From the NCBI RefSeq assembly GCF_000961095.1, contig NZ_CP011058.1, positions 707,501-771,500 of the forward strand: a DNA stretch of 64,000 nucleotides. Direction: 5' to 3'. Positions within the stretch are counted from its first letter, which is position 1, and every line of letters begins with the position of its first letter. The notes beneath the pieces are model-generated. The model was not told the DNA's origin. It saw only the letters and a program-made list of their open reading frames with translations, and made no database searches. Below are positions 49,948 to 59,429 of the stretch, piece by piece. The position numbers and the translations under genes were made by a program. The stretch comes from Paenibacillus beijingensis (GTDB lineage: Bacteria; Bacillota; Bacilli; Paenibacillales; Paenibacillaceae).

Positions 49948-50717
49948 CCTCCGAACCCTCCGGAGGAGTGGCTGGAGCCGGAAGAGGTAAACCCGCTGGA
50001 GCGGCCGCCGATTCCTCCCGGCGATGATGAAGTGGAGCGGCGAGTGATAGTGCCGGATGATTCGGATGTCTTAGGCCGGACGGCGGAGCCGACGACCGGC
50101 TTGTTCTGGAAAGCGTCCCGGCCGTAACTGCGCGGGGTATAGGCTGTCCCGCTTCTGGCATCGTAGGCGGAATGATTGTTATGCCAAGCGCCGGAAGAAT
50201 AGGATCCTCCGCGATTGAAGATGAGATGGTACAGCATCAGATCATCCCAACCGAAGCCGGATGAAGTATGGACTATGGTCCCGCCCCCTCCGGAGCCTCC
50301 AGACCCTCCCGATGCCGCTCCCGCAGCGGATCCACCGCCAGCTTGCGTATCCTCCTGCGATTCTTCGTCCTCCGGCAGCGGAATGTTCCAATCAACGGAC
50401 GGATCGAAGTACGCTTTCACTTCTTCCGAGGACCATTCGACCAGCACCGGGCCGGCTGCGGTGGTGGATGCTGCGGATGAGGCGGATGACGCGGTCGCTG
50501 CGGATGACGCGGATGACGCGGATGACGCGGTCGTTGCGGATGACGCCGCGCCTGGGTTGTCCGGTTCAGCCGCGGCCGGCTGAGGATCGCCTGCGGCGTA
50601 AAGCGCGTTGGCGAGCAGGGCAATTCCGAGGGAAGTGGACAGCACTCGCAGCGGCTTGCCCTCCGGTGTAAACAAACGGAGCTTTATAGGACCGTTCTTA
50701 TTTTCTTCTGGGCTCAT
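49944..50717 (-). CDS. Ser/Ala/Gly-rich secreted protein, possible substrate of the ATP-grasp enzyme
   Basis: The 257-residue protein has an N-terminal helix (LRVLSTSLGIALLANALYAAG), a Ser/Ala/Thr low-complexity region of about 40 residues, a short folded part (WSSEEVKAYFDPSVDWNIPLPE, GFGWDDLMLYHLIFNRGG), and a tail of Ser/Gly ending SHSSGGFGG. In E. coli the equivalent neighbour YjfM/YgiB (DUF1190) is also a secreted Ser/Gly-rich protein. Such conserved pairing suggests it is the protein modified by the ATP-grasp enzyme. That is inference. Confidence 0.68.
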   Translation of the reverse strand: MSPEENKNGPIKLRLFTPEGKPLRVLSTSLGIALLANALYAAGDPQPAAAEPDNPGAASSATTASSASSASSAATASSASSAASTTAAGPVLVEWSSEEVKAYFDPSVDWNIPLPEDEESQEDTQAGGGSAAGAASGGSGGSGGGGTIVHTSSGFGWDDLMLYHLIFNRGGSYSSGAWHNNHSAYDARSGTAYTPRSYGRDAFQNKPVVGSAVRPKTSESSGTITRRSTSSSPGGIGGRSSGFTSSGSSHSSGGFGG

Positions 50718-50744
50718 GGGAACGGATCCCTCCTCTTAAGTTCT

Positions 50745-50969
50745 TCATATCGGATTTCGGTTGCGCACGGCGACAACGAGCAGCTCGAACGTCTGACTGT
50801 CCACGTTAAGCCGCCCTTCCACTGTCTCGTATTCGCGGCCGCCAACGGTTAAATAGTTTACGTGATGAAGCGCAGCAATCATGTCCATCGTCCATTCGCG
50901 TTCGTCAATGCTGCGAAGCTCTCCCGTAGACTGCTTCTCGAGCAGATGAACGGTCATCCCTTTTTCCAC
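50745..50969 (-). CDS. Small hypothetical protein leading the DUF350 operon
   Basis: GTG 50969 has AGGAGG eight bases upstream. The 74-residue protein (MTVHLLEKQSTGELRSIDEREWTMDMIAALHHVNYLTVGGREYETVEGRLNVDSQTFELLVVAVRN) is mixed alpha/beta without signal peptide. I do not recognise it. The gap to the next gene is 27 bases, so it is the first gene of the operon. Confidence 0.65.
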   Translation of the reverse strand: MEKGMTVHLLEKQSTGELRSIDEREWTMDMIAALHHVNYLTVGGREYETVEGRLNVDSQTFELLVVAVRNRNPI

Positions 50970-51548
50970 ATCAATACCTCCTCTTCCAGAAAAAGCTTAC
51001 GTCAATGATACGTATCATACCGTCCGCATGTTTCACCGCCTGGCAAAAAACAAACCCGGGAAGGCGTGCGGCGTAAAGATTGAGGCGGTGGAGAGGCGCA
51101 AAAATCCGAGACGGCCCGGCAGTTCAGATGCCGCAGCGACGGAGGCTGCAGTAAACACCGTGACAGCGGGGCTTACGTACGCCCCAAGACACCGCGGATG
51201 CCCTACAATCCCCGACAAGAAGGGGAAACGCATTAAATCGGCCGCTGGCGCAAGCCGTTAATCGATGTTCCATAATAGAATTTTTTGAAAAAGATGCATC
51301 CGTGCATCTTTTTACTTTTTATTTATCGAACGTGTAAAAATTCCTGTAAAAATACATTTTTTTGCTAGTCCAATCTCATATTCAGTCAATAAAGCTTTAA
51401 ATACCTGTAAATTCGCAGGTTTTCCCTCTCGACAAGCGATTTCGACCGATAAAAACTGCACATTTGCAGGTTTTGAGAGGCACTAGTTTGCGCGGACTGA
51501 AACCCGGGGCTTGCGGACTGAAGCGGGCTCCACCCAAGCAGAAAAAAA
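50970..51548. other. Gene-free region with short palindromic repeats
   Basis: No gene is supported; two short frames on both strands at 51028-51261 look like mutual shadows. Two related palindromes lie at about 51402-51420 (ACCTGtaaattcgCAGGTTTT) and 51452-51470 (AAAACTGCacatttGCAGGTTTT), together with a third half-copy near 51343-51360. They may be operators or RNA hairpins of unknown role. Confidence 0.45.
51287..51320. terminator. Bidirectional hairpin terminator
   Basis: Perfect stem AAAAAGATGCA/TGCATCTTTTT (51288-51313) with CCG-type loop and T-rich sequence on both outer sides. It lies in the gap between the DUF350 operon and ndoA. Confidence 0.75.
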
Positions 51549-51572
51549 CGGCGGGAAAAAGGCTTCCCGCCG
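51549..51572 (-). terminator. Terminator of the alr-ndoAI-ndoA operon
   Basis: CGGCGGGAA/TTCCCGCCG hairpin followed on the minus strand by TTTTTTT, just after the ndoA stop. Confidence 0.92.
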
Positions 51573-51575
51573 CTG

Positions 51576-51926
51576 TTAAAAATCGATCAGTCCGACGCTG
51601 ATTTGCAGCGCATCGTCGACGCTTCGCATCGTTTCGTCGTCCAAATGAGTAATTTTGTCTGTTAGGCGCTGCTTGTCTATGGTCCGTATTTGCTCGAGCA
51701 GAATGACCGAATCACGATCAAAACCATGGGCAGCCGCGTCGATCTCGACATGAGTCGGCAGCTTTGCTTTTTGAATCTGGGCGGTAATGGCTGCCACTAT
51801 AACCGTCGGGCTGAAACGGTTGCCGATGTCGTTTTGCAGAACGAGAACCGGACGGACGCCTCCCTGCTCCGAACCTACTACCGGAGACAAGTCCGCGAAA
51901 AACACATCGCCGCGTTTTACGATCAA
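51576..51926 (-). CDS. ndoA: Endoribonuclease toxin EndoA (MazF family)
   Basis: EndoA cleaves mRNA at UACAU and is held inactive by the antitoxin EndoAI. The 116-residue protein matches B. subtilis EndoA along its length: MIVKRGDVFFADLSPVVGSEQGGVRPVLVLQNDIGN, SPTVIVAAITAQIQKAKLPTHVEI, DSVILLEQIRTIDKQRL, and MRSVDDALQISVGLI. The catalytic arginine and threonine of the family are present (GVRPVLV, AAIT). It lies three bases after the antitoxin. Confidence 0.95.
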   Translation of the reverse strand: MIVKRGDVFFADLSPVVGSEQGGVRPVLVLQNDIGNRFSPTVIVAAITAQIQKAKLPTHVEIDAAAHGFDRDSVILLEQIRTIDKQRLTDKITHLDDETMRSVDDALQISVGLIDF

Positions 51927-51929
51927 ATG

Positions 51930-52214
51930 CTACACCCCGCTAACGAGACGGCCGAGCGCACGGTCGGCATCTTCCTCCGCATGAAAAGCTTCCGAGGCCA
52001 TATTCAAGTTGATTTTTGCCATTTCCAGATACCCGCGCTGCATTAATTCCCGAATATGTCTTTTTTTGCGCTCAACAAGATACAGTTTCATCGCCTGGCG
52101 TATAAATTCACTTCGGTTCGAGTTCTCCTTGGCGACAATGCCGTCCACTTCTTTCAATAAATGGTCCGGTAAACTGATCATGATTCTTTTGGTATTCTGC
52201 ATATTGGCCACCAA
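51930..52214 (-). CDS. ndoAI: Antitoxin EndoAI (ribbon-helix-helix)
   Basis: The N-terminal part is a ribbon-helix-helix fold (TKRIMISLPDHLLKEVDGIVAKENSNRSEFIRQAMKLYL) and the C-terminal part binds the toxin (MQRGYLEMAKINLNMASEAFHAEEDADRALGRLVSGV), as in B. subtilis NdoAI. TTG 52214 (or the GTG after it) has GGAGG seven bases upstream; the ATG at codon 5 has none as well placed. It is coupled to ndoA and lies downstream of alr. Confidence 0.93.
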   Translation of the reverse strand: MVANMQNTKRIMISLPDHLLKEVDGIVAKENSNRSEFIRQAMKLYLVERKKRHIRELMQRGYLEMAKINLNMASEAFHAEEDADRALGRLVSGV

Positions 52215-52410
52215 ACCCGCACCTCCAAAACTTTTCCATTAACACTGTTACCAGTATGGCATTAATATTCCTGCGCTATACCCCAACCTAGCTTATGACT
52301 GCCCGCAAATGAATATGCAAGCCGGCATTTGCTTCTAATTGCTGTATTAACTATTCGCGGCATACGACAGAATTCCTTCCATCTTTCCGCAAAAAATGAC
52401 GATCTAAAAA

Positions 52411-53598
52411 TTAATCTGTCTCCCTGCCGAGCGGATTAGACACTTCGACAACCGCACCGCCGCGCAAATAGACGCGCGGAACGCGCGAAGCGATCATGCA
52501 CGTTACCTCGTAGTTGATCGTGCCCAGCTTGGCGGCGACTTCCTCGGCCGTAATGCGCTCCGTTCCCTGCGTCCCGATCAGCACCGCTTCCTCCCCCGGC
52601 TGGACCGGGTTTCCCGGCAAATCCGCGGCGTCCAGCCCGACCATGCATTGATCCATGCAGATCGTTCCTCTGACAGGCACCCGCCGTCCGCGGATGAGCG
52701 CTTCCGCCGATCCCGTCAACATCCGGCTGAAGCCGTCGGCATATCCGACAGGAAGCGTGCCGATTCTCTCTTCGGAAGCGGCAACGTAACGGGTTCCGTA
52801 GCTGATTCCCCAGCCAGGGGGCACCGTCTTGACCATCACAACCTCGGTCTTGAGCGACAGGACGGGCTGCAAATCGATCCGCGAACGGTTCACTTCCGCA
52901 GACGGATACAAGCCGTACATCCCGATGCCGAGCCGCAGCATACCGCCTCCCCATTCCGGCGTATCGATGCCGGCTGCAGTGTTTGCGCTGTGAATAAGCG
53001 GTATCGGAAGATCGTTGGAGCGCACATACCGGGCGATGCCGTCGAATCGGTCGAACTGCAGCTGCGTATACGTTTTGTCCGCTTCATCCGCTTTTGCAAA
53101 ATGGGTGAATAACCCTTCCACGTCCAGCTGCGGCACCTTCAGAGCGCGTTCCAGAAACCGCTCCGCTTCTCCTCCGGCACGCTTGCCGAGTCTACCCATT
53201 CCCGTGTCGACCTTGATATGAACCTTTAGACGCTTGCCGACCGCCGGAAGTTGCGCCGCCGCTTCCAAAATATCTTCGCGGAACAGCGCAAGCGTCACGT
53301 CGTGCCGACGCGCAAGCTCCAACCCTTCCGCCGGCACGTAACCGAGCACCAGAATCGGTGTGCCGATTCCGGAGCGCCGCAGCTCAAGCGCTTCGTCCAG
53401 AAAGGCAACGCCCAAATAATCGGCGCCGCAAGCTTCCGCTACGCGGGCCGTTTGGACGGCACCGTGACCATACGCATTCGCTTTGACCGATGCCATCAGC
53501 TTCATCGAATCCGGAACGGCATCGCGAAAAGCCTTCATATTGGCCGCTAACGCGTCAAGGGAAATCTCTGCCCTGGTGGGGCGGTAATAGACGTCCAA
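52411..53598 (-). CDS. alr: Alanine racemase
   Basis: Alr makes D-alanine for peptidoglycan with PLP. Key residues are visible: PLP lysine in SVKANAYGHGAV, catalytic tyrosine in GWGISYGTRYVA, and PVRGTICMDQCMVGLD. TTG 53598 has GAAGG eight bases upstream and gives 395 residues, as in B. subtilis (389); the longer frame to 53730 is non-coding in appearance. The order lipoprotein-alr-ndoAI-ndoA is conserved in Bacillales. Confidence 0.96.
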   Translation of the reverse strand: MDVYYRPTRAEISLDALAANMKAFRDAVPDSMKLMASVKANAYGHGAVQTARVAEACGADYLGVAFLDEALELRRSGIGTPILVLGYVPAEGLELARRHDVTLALFREDILEAAAQLPAVGKRLKVHIKVDTGMGRLGKRAGGEAERFLERALKVPQLDVEGLFTHFAKADEADKTYTQLQFDRFDGIARYVRSNDLPIPLIHSANTAAGIDTPEWGGGMLRLGIGMYGLYPSAEVNRSRIDLQPVLSLKTEVVMVKTVPPGWGISYGTRYVAASEERIGTLPVGYADGFSRMLTGSAEALIRGRRVPVRGTICMDQCMVGLDAADLPGNPVQPGEEAVLIGTQGTERITAEEVAAKLGTINYEVTCMIASRVPRVYLRGGAVVEVSNPLGRETD

Positions 53599-53822
53599 GT
53601 AAGTCACCTTCTTCTCTTCCCTGTAAAAACGCGGTGAAAAAGAAGTGCGCTGACGCGGTAAAGTGTAAAACATTCGGGGGCAGCAGCTTTTCGAGGTCGT
53701 CCCCGCCGCACAGCGGCCGCTTTGATCCATCCGCGCCTTATAAATTCAATGCTTTTAATGTTATACGTTGCTGCCGGCACTGTCAATGAAGAGAAGCACC
53801 TTCCGCTCTGGCACCTAATGGA

Positions 53823-53856
53823 AAAAAGGCATCCGTCCGGCACCCGGACGAACGCC
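53823..53856 (-). terminator. Terminator of the LolA-like lipoprotein gene
   Basis: GGCATCCGTCCGG pairs with CCGGACGAACGCC, one mismatch; the minus strand then reads TTTTTT. Confidence 0.85.
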
Positions 53857-53877
53857 TCCAGTATCAAGCTTGGAGCT

Positions 53878-55302
53878 TCACTTGGTCATCTCTTCCATAA
53901 CAGACTGCGCGACGGCGATCATTTCCTGATCCGGCATATCTCCGCTTGTCAGGCGGTATTCCGTACCCTGGTAAGTCCAAGTAAGCGTATGCTGCTCATC
54001 CCCGCTCAGCAGGCCAAGCGTGTAGCCGAGGTCAACCATCGTGCCGTCGACGATAGAAGCCGCGTTATCCATCGGCTGCGTTTCGATCAACGAATAATTG
54101 TACGTTCCTTCATAGCGAAGCATGACACCCGCGTTGCCGCCGAACACAATTTCGTTCATATCTTTCAGCGCAACGCCTTCCGGCAGGTAGGACGGCTCCA
54201 TCGCCACGAACGCTCCCGGCGCGCTCGTCTCGATCCCGGCCGCCGTATCCTGCGCTTCTTCGTCCGGGGAAGCGTTGTCTCCGCTATTTCCCGATGCGCC
54301 GTCCGCTTCGGTGCCGGCGTCGGAATCGTCGCCTGCGGCGTTTGTACCGGCGTTGGTATCGTCGCTTGACGCGTCTGCACCCGCATTCTGACCGTCCTCT
54401 GCAGCGTTCTCGCTGCCGCTGTCGTCACCCGGCGCAATCGTGCCGTTGTCGCTTGCGGCTGGATCGCCGTCTTCGGAATCGGCGGCTGACGACTGGCCGC
54501 TTGCGGCATTGCCGCTTTCCGTGTCGCCCGCGCTTCCGGTATCATCGGCCGTTCCGCCGCTGCCGATATCATCGGCGCTTCCGCTGCTGCCCGCCGCATT
54601 ATCCGGCGCAGCGATGCCGTCGCTCTCCGGAATGGCCGTTGTCGGCTGTTCGTTTTCCGTGCCGCCGGCAGGGGTTTTCAGATTCGCCTGCGTGTCGAAG
54701 ACGCTTTTGTCAAACTTTGGGTTGAAATCGAACTTGTCGAACTTCACGTCGACCATAACGGCCGCGTTGGAGTCGCTCACTTCCACCTGCCTCGGCGCGT
54801 AATCCGACTTGCTGAGCCAAATTTTTTGCCGCGCAAGCGACGCGTTGGTGTAATTGGCCATCACATCGAACACATAGCTGTCTTTATCGACCGCGAACTG
54901 GCGCGAATTATCGAGCAGAATGCTCTGCAGCAGCGTCTGGTACAAATAGACCTGGCCTTGATTTTCCGGCCAGTCGCTCTGGAAGCGGAACACTTTGTTC
55001 AGCTTCGGCGTCAGCACGAACACCCCTTCGTCGTTGCGCAGCACAATTTGGGTGATATCCTTTTTCTCGTTCGTTAACGCAATCCGGTAGTAACTCGGCT
55101 TCTGAAATTTGATATCCACTTTGTATTCCAGCGGCTGCTCGCCGGTATGAAGCGTCATGACTCCGCTTCCCTGATAGCTTTCCGTCTTGTCAGCGACCTT
55201 GCCGAGCTCCTTCACGACCGAACCTGCGTCCTTGGTGCCGCATCCGGCCAACACCATCGATATGCACGCAATGATGGCCGCGATCCAAGTGATGCGACGC
55301 AT
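53878..55302 (-). CDS. LolA-fold lipoprotein (YdcC-like) with Asp/Ser/Gly-rich insert
   Basis: ATG 55302 has AGAGGGGA upstream and gives a lipoprotein signal with lipobox LAGC (RRITWIAAIIACISMVLAGCG). The folded parts match LolA/YdcC: MTLHTGEQPLEYKVDIKFQKPSYYRIAL, LVLTPKLNK-type strands (VFVLTPKLNKVFRFQSDWP), and, after an insert, PEGVALKDMNEIVFGGNAGVMLRY, EYRLTSGDM. The insert, about residues 215-345, is rich in Asp, Ala, Gly and Ser and separates the two halves. B. subtilis YdcC is sporulation-linked and sits in the same place before alr. Confidence 0.85.
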   Translation of the reverse strand: MRRITWIAAIIACISMVLAGCGTKDAGSVVKELGKVADKTESYQGSGVMTLHTGEQPLEYKVDIKFQKPSYYRIALTNEKKDITQIVLRNDEGVFVLTPKLNKVFRFQSDWPENQGQVYLYQTLLQSILLDNSRQFAVDKDSYVFDVMANYTNASLARQKIWLSKSDYAPRQVEVSDSNAAVMVDVKFDKFDFNPKFDKSVFDTQANLKTPAGGTENEQPTTAIPESDGIAAPDNAAGSSGSADDIGSGGTADDTGSAGDTESGNAASGQSSAADSEDGDPAASDNGTIAPGDDSGSENAAEDGQNAGADASSDDTNAGTNAAGDDSDAGTEADGASGNSGDNASPDEEAQDTAAGIETSAPGAFVAMEPSYLPEGVALKDMNEIVFGGNAGVMLRYEGTYNYSLIETQPMDNAASIVDGTMVDLGYTLGLLSGDEQHTLTWTYQGTEYRLTSGDMPDQEMIAVAQSVMEEMTK

Positions 55303-55534
55303 GAAATCATCCCCTCTGCACAATGTTTTTCCAGGCTGATAACATGTCTATGTGGGAACTTGGCCGATTATGCAGACTGGCTCCGGCTTGGCCGAGGGGG
55401 TAGCGAAATTTATCCTTGCCTGGCATCGGCCAATGGAAAATAAAGCTTATTTGCCCCGGTTTTTCGCGCGCGATTTACCTGAAACCAACATACCATGGAC
55501 TTGATATGCCGTTACTTCCAACGTGAAGTTATCG

Positions 55535-55579
55535 AAAAAAGAGCCTGCTGCGACCGGAATCTTCAGTCGCGGCAGGCTC
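55535..55579 (-). terminator. Terminator of the large GH32 gene
   Basis: GAGCCTGC-T-GCGAC pairs with GTCGC-G-GCAGGCTC; the minus strand then reads TTTTTTCG. Confidence 0.9.
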
Positions 55580-55587
55580 CTTGCATG

Positions 55588-58500
55588 TTATGAAGTTACG
55601 TTTACATCCTGATAATACGCGGTGCCGCCGAATACGTTCACTCCGAAATAACCTTGGCTGAACGTCGAATCGTTGAGATCGATGACAGGATTCGGATTAT
55701 CGTCCACATAAACCTTCATGTTCGTTCCGCTGGTCACGATTTTAACATGGTACGTTTTGCCGGCCTGAATCATAATCGGAATGTTCGCCAGCATCTGGCT
55801 GTCGGTAAAGCTGCCGTTCAGTTTATAGAACAGGCGTATCGCTTTCAAATTCGGATCGACGTTCAAATAATAGCCGCTGGAGCCGTCCGCCGATGCCCGG
55901 TAAATCATCGAACCGGCGCCGCCGGCAGTGTCCAGCTTCACATCCGCTTCATACGTAAAGTTGCTGCCGGTAACTTGCGACATATAGTTGCTGTCTTTGT
56001 CGAACGTGCCGGCGATGCCGTCCGCCGTCACCGCCCACCGGCCGTTCGGAACCGGAGCGAACCCGGTCAGATTGGTGCGGAACGAGCCGACACGGACGAT
56101 CGTCGACCCGACGATTCCCCCGTCCTGCGTCGTCGCCGTAATGACCGCAAGTCCAGGAGCGACCGCCGTTACGTCGGCACTGCGGGCATCGGCGCTTGCC
56201 ACGGAAGCGACCGCCGTATTGCTGGAGCTCCAGGTGACCGTTTTGTTTGACGCCGTACGGGGAAGAACCATCGAGTACAGCCGCTGCACCGCCCCTGGCG
56301 CAAGCTCGAGGCTGCTTTGGCCCATGACGACCTTTTGCGGCGAGGAGCCTGAAACCGGTCCCTGATTCCATACGTTAGACATCGAATAAACGGTGAGCGA
56401 AACGACTTTCACATCGCCTCCCGTCGCATAGAAACTCATGCCGTCGCGGGCCGCATCCGGGAAAATCACGTCCGAGATGACGGCTTTCCCGTCGTTGCCG
56501 AACGCCTCCACCGACGCTTCGTCTACAAAAATGCGCATTTTCACCCGTCCCGACTCCGGCGCCAGCGCCGCTTCCTGCCGGGGCAGGAACTGCTCCGTGA
56601 AATTATCCACGCCCGCATCGGTCCGGTCCACGAACATTTTGGCGGTGCTCACGTTATAGCCGACTACCGTCTTCTGATCGCCGAGCTCCCGCAGCCTGAA
56701 GCCGAATTCAGTCGCCGGGTTCGAAGCAGGCAGCTCCAGCTCCGCCTCGATTTCATACGCGGTGCCGGACAGCGACGATAGCAGATTGGCGCTTGACGGG
56801 GAAACGGTTACATCGTTCCAGACGTTGGCCCCCTGATGCAGTGTCTGCAGCTCGGCGATCGGCATTTCGGTCAGCCGCACCCCTTGTCCCGCTACCGTTT
56901 TCAGCGACAACACGCGCGGTACCGACATTTGCCCTTTCCAAGGCGAGGTCGGGAAGCTGAACGGATAATTCCAGTTGGACATCCACCCGATCGAGATGCG
57001 CCGTCCGTCGGCTGCGGGAATGCCGTCAAATGTCATGGCGGCGTACATATCAGCTCCCGACTCGCTCCGCAGCACCGTAGCAGCCGGATTATCGCTTGTG
57101 AACGTCGTGCCGTCGAAGCTGCCGACGAAGTACTCCGAGCTGGAGCCGTTCGTCTGGGGCACGGCGCCGGTGCTGATGATGAGCACCCATTTCTTGTTGC
57201 CGGTATCTCCATCGACAGGAAGCTGGAACAAATCCGGACATTCCCAAACCCCGCCGTGCAAATAATCGCCGTATCCGAACGAGCTGGCAAACGTCCACGT
57301 CAGCAGGTTGGTGGAAGTGTAGAAGCGGATATGGTCCCCGCCGGAGATAACCATGATCCATTTGGAGTGGTCCGCATCCCATACGACCTTCGGATCGCGG
57401 AAGTCCCACCCTCCGTCGGCGCCGGGATTCGGAACGACCGGATTGCCGCTGTAAAGCTGCCATGTCCGTCCGCTGTCCGTGCTGTAGGCGGCCCCGACTT
57501 TCTGATTCCCGTTCGGCTTGTCGGGATTGTAGGAGGTGAAATAAGCGATCAGCCCCGATCCCCCGTTGAACAAGCCGGACACATCGTGCTCGTCGACAAC
57601 GGCGGATCCGGTCCATGTATGGCCCATGTCATTGAAGGGCAGAGCTATTGGCAAGCGCTTCCAATGAACCAAATCGGTACTGACCGCATGCGCCCATCGG
57701 CCGGCATCCTGGTGAAAAAAGTGATATTCGCCGTTGAAATAAACGAGTCCGTTCGGATCGCTCGCATAGCTGCGCTGCTGCGTATAATGATACTGCGGAC
57801 GGTACATTTCATTGTCATATTCGCTCAGCGCGGTAACGTACACATTTTGAAAATAAGCGGTACCGTTGTAAGCGTTCAGGCCGACTGCTCCGCTCGTATA
57901 GGCCGTATCGGCAGCCGATATGACCGGTGTCGCATATCCGTCCAAGTAGACGACGATTTGCGAGCCTTTGGCGACGATTTCCACGTGATACGGTTTGCCG
58001 GGCGTAATCGTCTTGCTCGCGGAGGCGATGGTTCGTCCGCCATTAATATCGAACAGCCGCACCTGCCCCTGAGTCGGGTCGATGTTGAACACATAACCGG
58101 CCGTAGCGCCCGCATTGCTGCGAAACACAAGCGCCGCCGTGCCTTGAGGCGTTGCGGCATCGACCGTCAAAATGCCTTCCAGCACAAAATCGGAAGCGGT
58201 ATTCAGCGACATCCGGAACGTATCGTTCGCGCCGGTGCTGGCCGCTTTAATCCCCTTCAAATCGGGCTTCCACGTTCCTCCCGCAGCGGTCCAGCCCTGC
58301 AAATTCGTATCCAGGCTGCTGATCGTCATATTTTGAAACAGCACCGTGCCGTTATAAACGCCAAGTCCGGCATAACCGCCCGCGTAGGACGTATCCGTTA
58401 CGCTGATGACCGGATCGTAGCCCTTTGCATTCAAATAGCTGGGCTGCCAGTAAACCTTGATGGACGAGCCTTCGGCTTTTACCTTAAAATGATACGCCGC

Positions 58501-59406
58501 GCCGGAGACGATCGGCACGGTTTTCGTGCCCAACGTCACATTGCCGTTCGTCTTGTAAAGCCGCAGCTGCTGCGAATTGGGATCGACCTGCAAGGCGTAG
58601 GCATTCGTTCCGGCTGCGTCGGAACGGAACAGCAGCGTACCGATGGCATACGTATCCTGCACAAGGATGTCCGCCTCATAGGTGAAGTTGTCCGCCTGCG
58701 TCGCCGACATCGCATACCCGTTCTGATTCGCGGGCGCCGTCCCCTTCCAGCCGACCGAAGTCGGAGTCCAGTCCGCTCCGGCCGTTGTCCATCCCGTCAA
58801 ATTCGTTTTGATTTCATACACGTAAACATGCTGAAAAAACGCCTTGCCGTTATAAACATGAAAGCCGGTGCTGCCGCTTGCGTATTTGTTGTCGTTTGCC
58901 GAAATCGCCAATTGATTATTGAAATAGACGTTGATTGCCGGCCCGTCCGCCGTAATTTTCAGATGATAAAACGTCCCGGGCTGCAGCGCGGTTTGGTAAG
59001 GCTGGCCAATTGTGGAACCGGTTGCATAATCGAACAGTCGCACGCTGTCCTGATTCGGATCCAGACTGAGCACATACCCTTTGGAACCGCTCTCATTTGC
59101 ACGAAACACAAGCGAACCGACACCGTAAGCAGTCGATGCGTCCACTTTTACATCCGCTTCGTACACAAAGTTCGTCCCGGCAGTCGTCGTCGACATATAA
59201 AACGCGTTTTGATCCGCCGCGCTTTCCCCCTTCAGCCCGTCTCCCTGCTGGATGCTCCAGCTTCCCGACATCGGGGTGCCGCTGGGCGTATTGGTCTGGA
59301 AATCCGGGTTGTAAGCATGCACGATACCAGGCAAAATCGATGAGGCCATGATGAACAAACTTAAGATCAAACCTGTCTTGCTTGACCAAAAACTTCTTCG
59401 TTTCAT
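55588..59406 (-). CDS. Secreted modular GH32 enzyme (levanase/inulinase-type)
   Basis: The 1272-residue protein has a signal peptide (helix GLILSLFIMASSILPGIVHA), then three modules of about 165 residues each with a shared pattern (FVYEADVKVDAST..., SLVFRANESGSKGYVLSLDPNQDSVRLFDY, FYHLKITADGPAINVYFNNQ), a GH32 domain (about 530-1030), a Big_2-like segment (VTWSSSNTAVASV) and a fourth copy of the repeated module. The GH32 catalytic residues are present: nucleophile Asp in YASDPNG (about 551), transition-state Asp in FRDPKV (about 670), acid/base Glu in WECPDLF (about 721). Fructan (levan or inulin) is the expected substrate; the repeated modules resemble LamG/3-keto-disaccharide-hydrolase-like carbohydrate-binding folds. 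A cre-like site lies 24 bases upstream of the start. Confidence 0.92.
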   Translation of the reverse strand: MKRRSFWSSKTGLILSLFIMASSILPGIVHAYNPDFQTNTPSGTPMSGSWSIQQGDGLKGESAADQNAFYMSTTTAGTNFVYEADVKVDASTAYGVGSLVFRANESGSKGYVLSLDPNQDSVRLFDYATGSTIGQPYQTALQPGTFYHLKITADGPAINVYFNNQLAISANDNKYASGSTGFHVYNGKAFFQHVYVYEIKTNLTGWTTAGADWTPTSVGWKGTAPANQNGYAMSATQADNFTYEADILVQDTYAIGTLLFRSDAAGTNAYALQVDPNSQQLRLYKTNGNVTLGTKTVPIVSGAAYHFKVKAEGSSIKVYWQPSYLNAKGYDPVISVTDTSYAGGYAGLGVYNGTVLFQNMTISSLDTNLQGWTAAGGTWKPDLKGIKAASTGANDTFRMSLNTASDFVLEGILTVDAATPQGTAALVFRSNAGATAGYVFNIDPTQGQVRLFDINGGRTIASASKTITPGKPYHVEIVAKGSQIVVYLDGYATPVISAADTAYTSGAVGLNAYNGTAYFQNVYVTALSEYDNEMYRPQYHYTQQRSYASDPNGLVYFNGEYHFFHQDAGRWAHAVSTDLVHWKRLPIALPFNDMGHTWTGSAVVDEHDVSGLFNGGSGLIAYFTSYNPDKPNGNQKVGAAYSTDSGRTWQLYSGNPVVPNPGADGGWDFRDPKVVWDADHSKWIMVISGGDHIRFYTSTNLLTWTFASSFGYGDYLHGGVWECPDLFQLPVDGDTGNKKWVLIISTGAVPQTNGSSSEYFVGSFDGTTFTSDNPAATVLRSESGADMYAAMTFDGIPAADGRRISIGWMSNWNYPFSFPTSPWKGQMSVPRVLSLKTVAGQGVRLTEMPIAELQTLHQGANVWNDVTVSPSSANLLSSLSGTAYEIEAELELPASNPATEFGFRLRELGDQKTVVGYNVSTAKMFVDRTDAGVDNFTEQFLPRQEAALAPESGRVKMRIFVDEASVEAFGNDGKAVISDVIFPDAARDGMSFYATGGDVKVVSLTVYSMSNVWNQGPVSGSSPQKVVMGQSSLELAPGAVQRLYSMVLPRTASNKTVTWSSSNTAVASVASADARSADVTAVAPGLAVITATTQDGGIVGSTIVRVGSFRTNLTGFAPVPNGRWAVTADGIAGTFDKDSNYMSQVTGSNFTYEADVKLDTAGGAGSMIYRASADGSSGYYLNVDPNLKAIRLFYKLNGSFTDSQMLANIPIMIQAGKTYHVKIVTSGTNMKVYVDDNPNPVIDLNDSTFSQGYFGVNVFGGTAYYQDVNVTS

Positions 59407-59429
59407 TCAGACACTCTCCTCATTTTGGG

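Noticed and set aside
51028..51261. Small genes on both strands
   Set aside because: The two frames are mutual shadows with unnatural composition and no ribosome site.
56836..59343. 835-codon open frame on the plus strand
   Set aside because: It is antisense to the GH32 gene, has no recognisable domain, is Arg/His-rich as expected from a shadow of GC-rich codons, and has no ribosome site.
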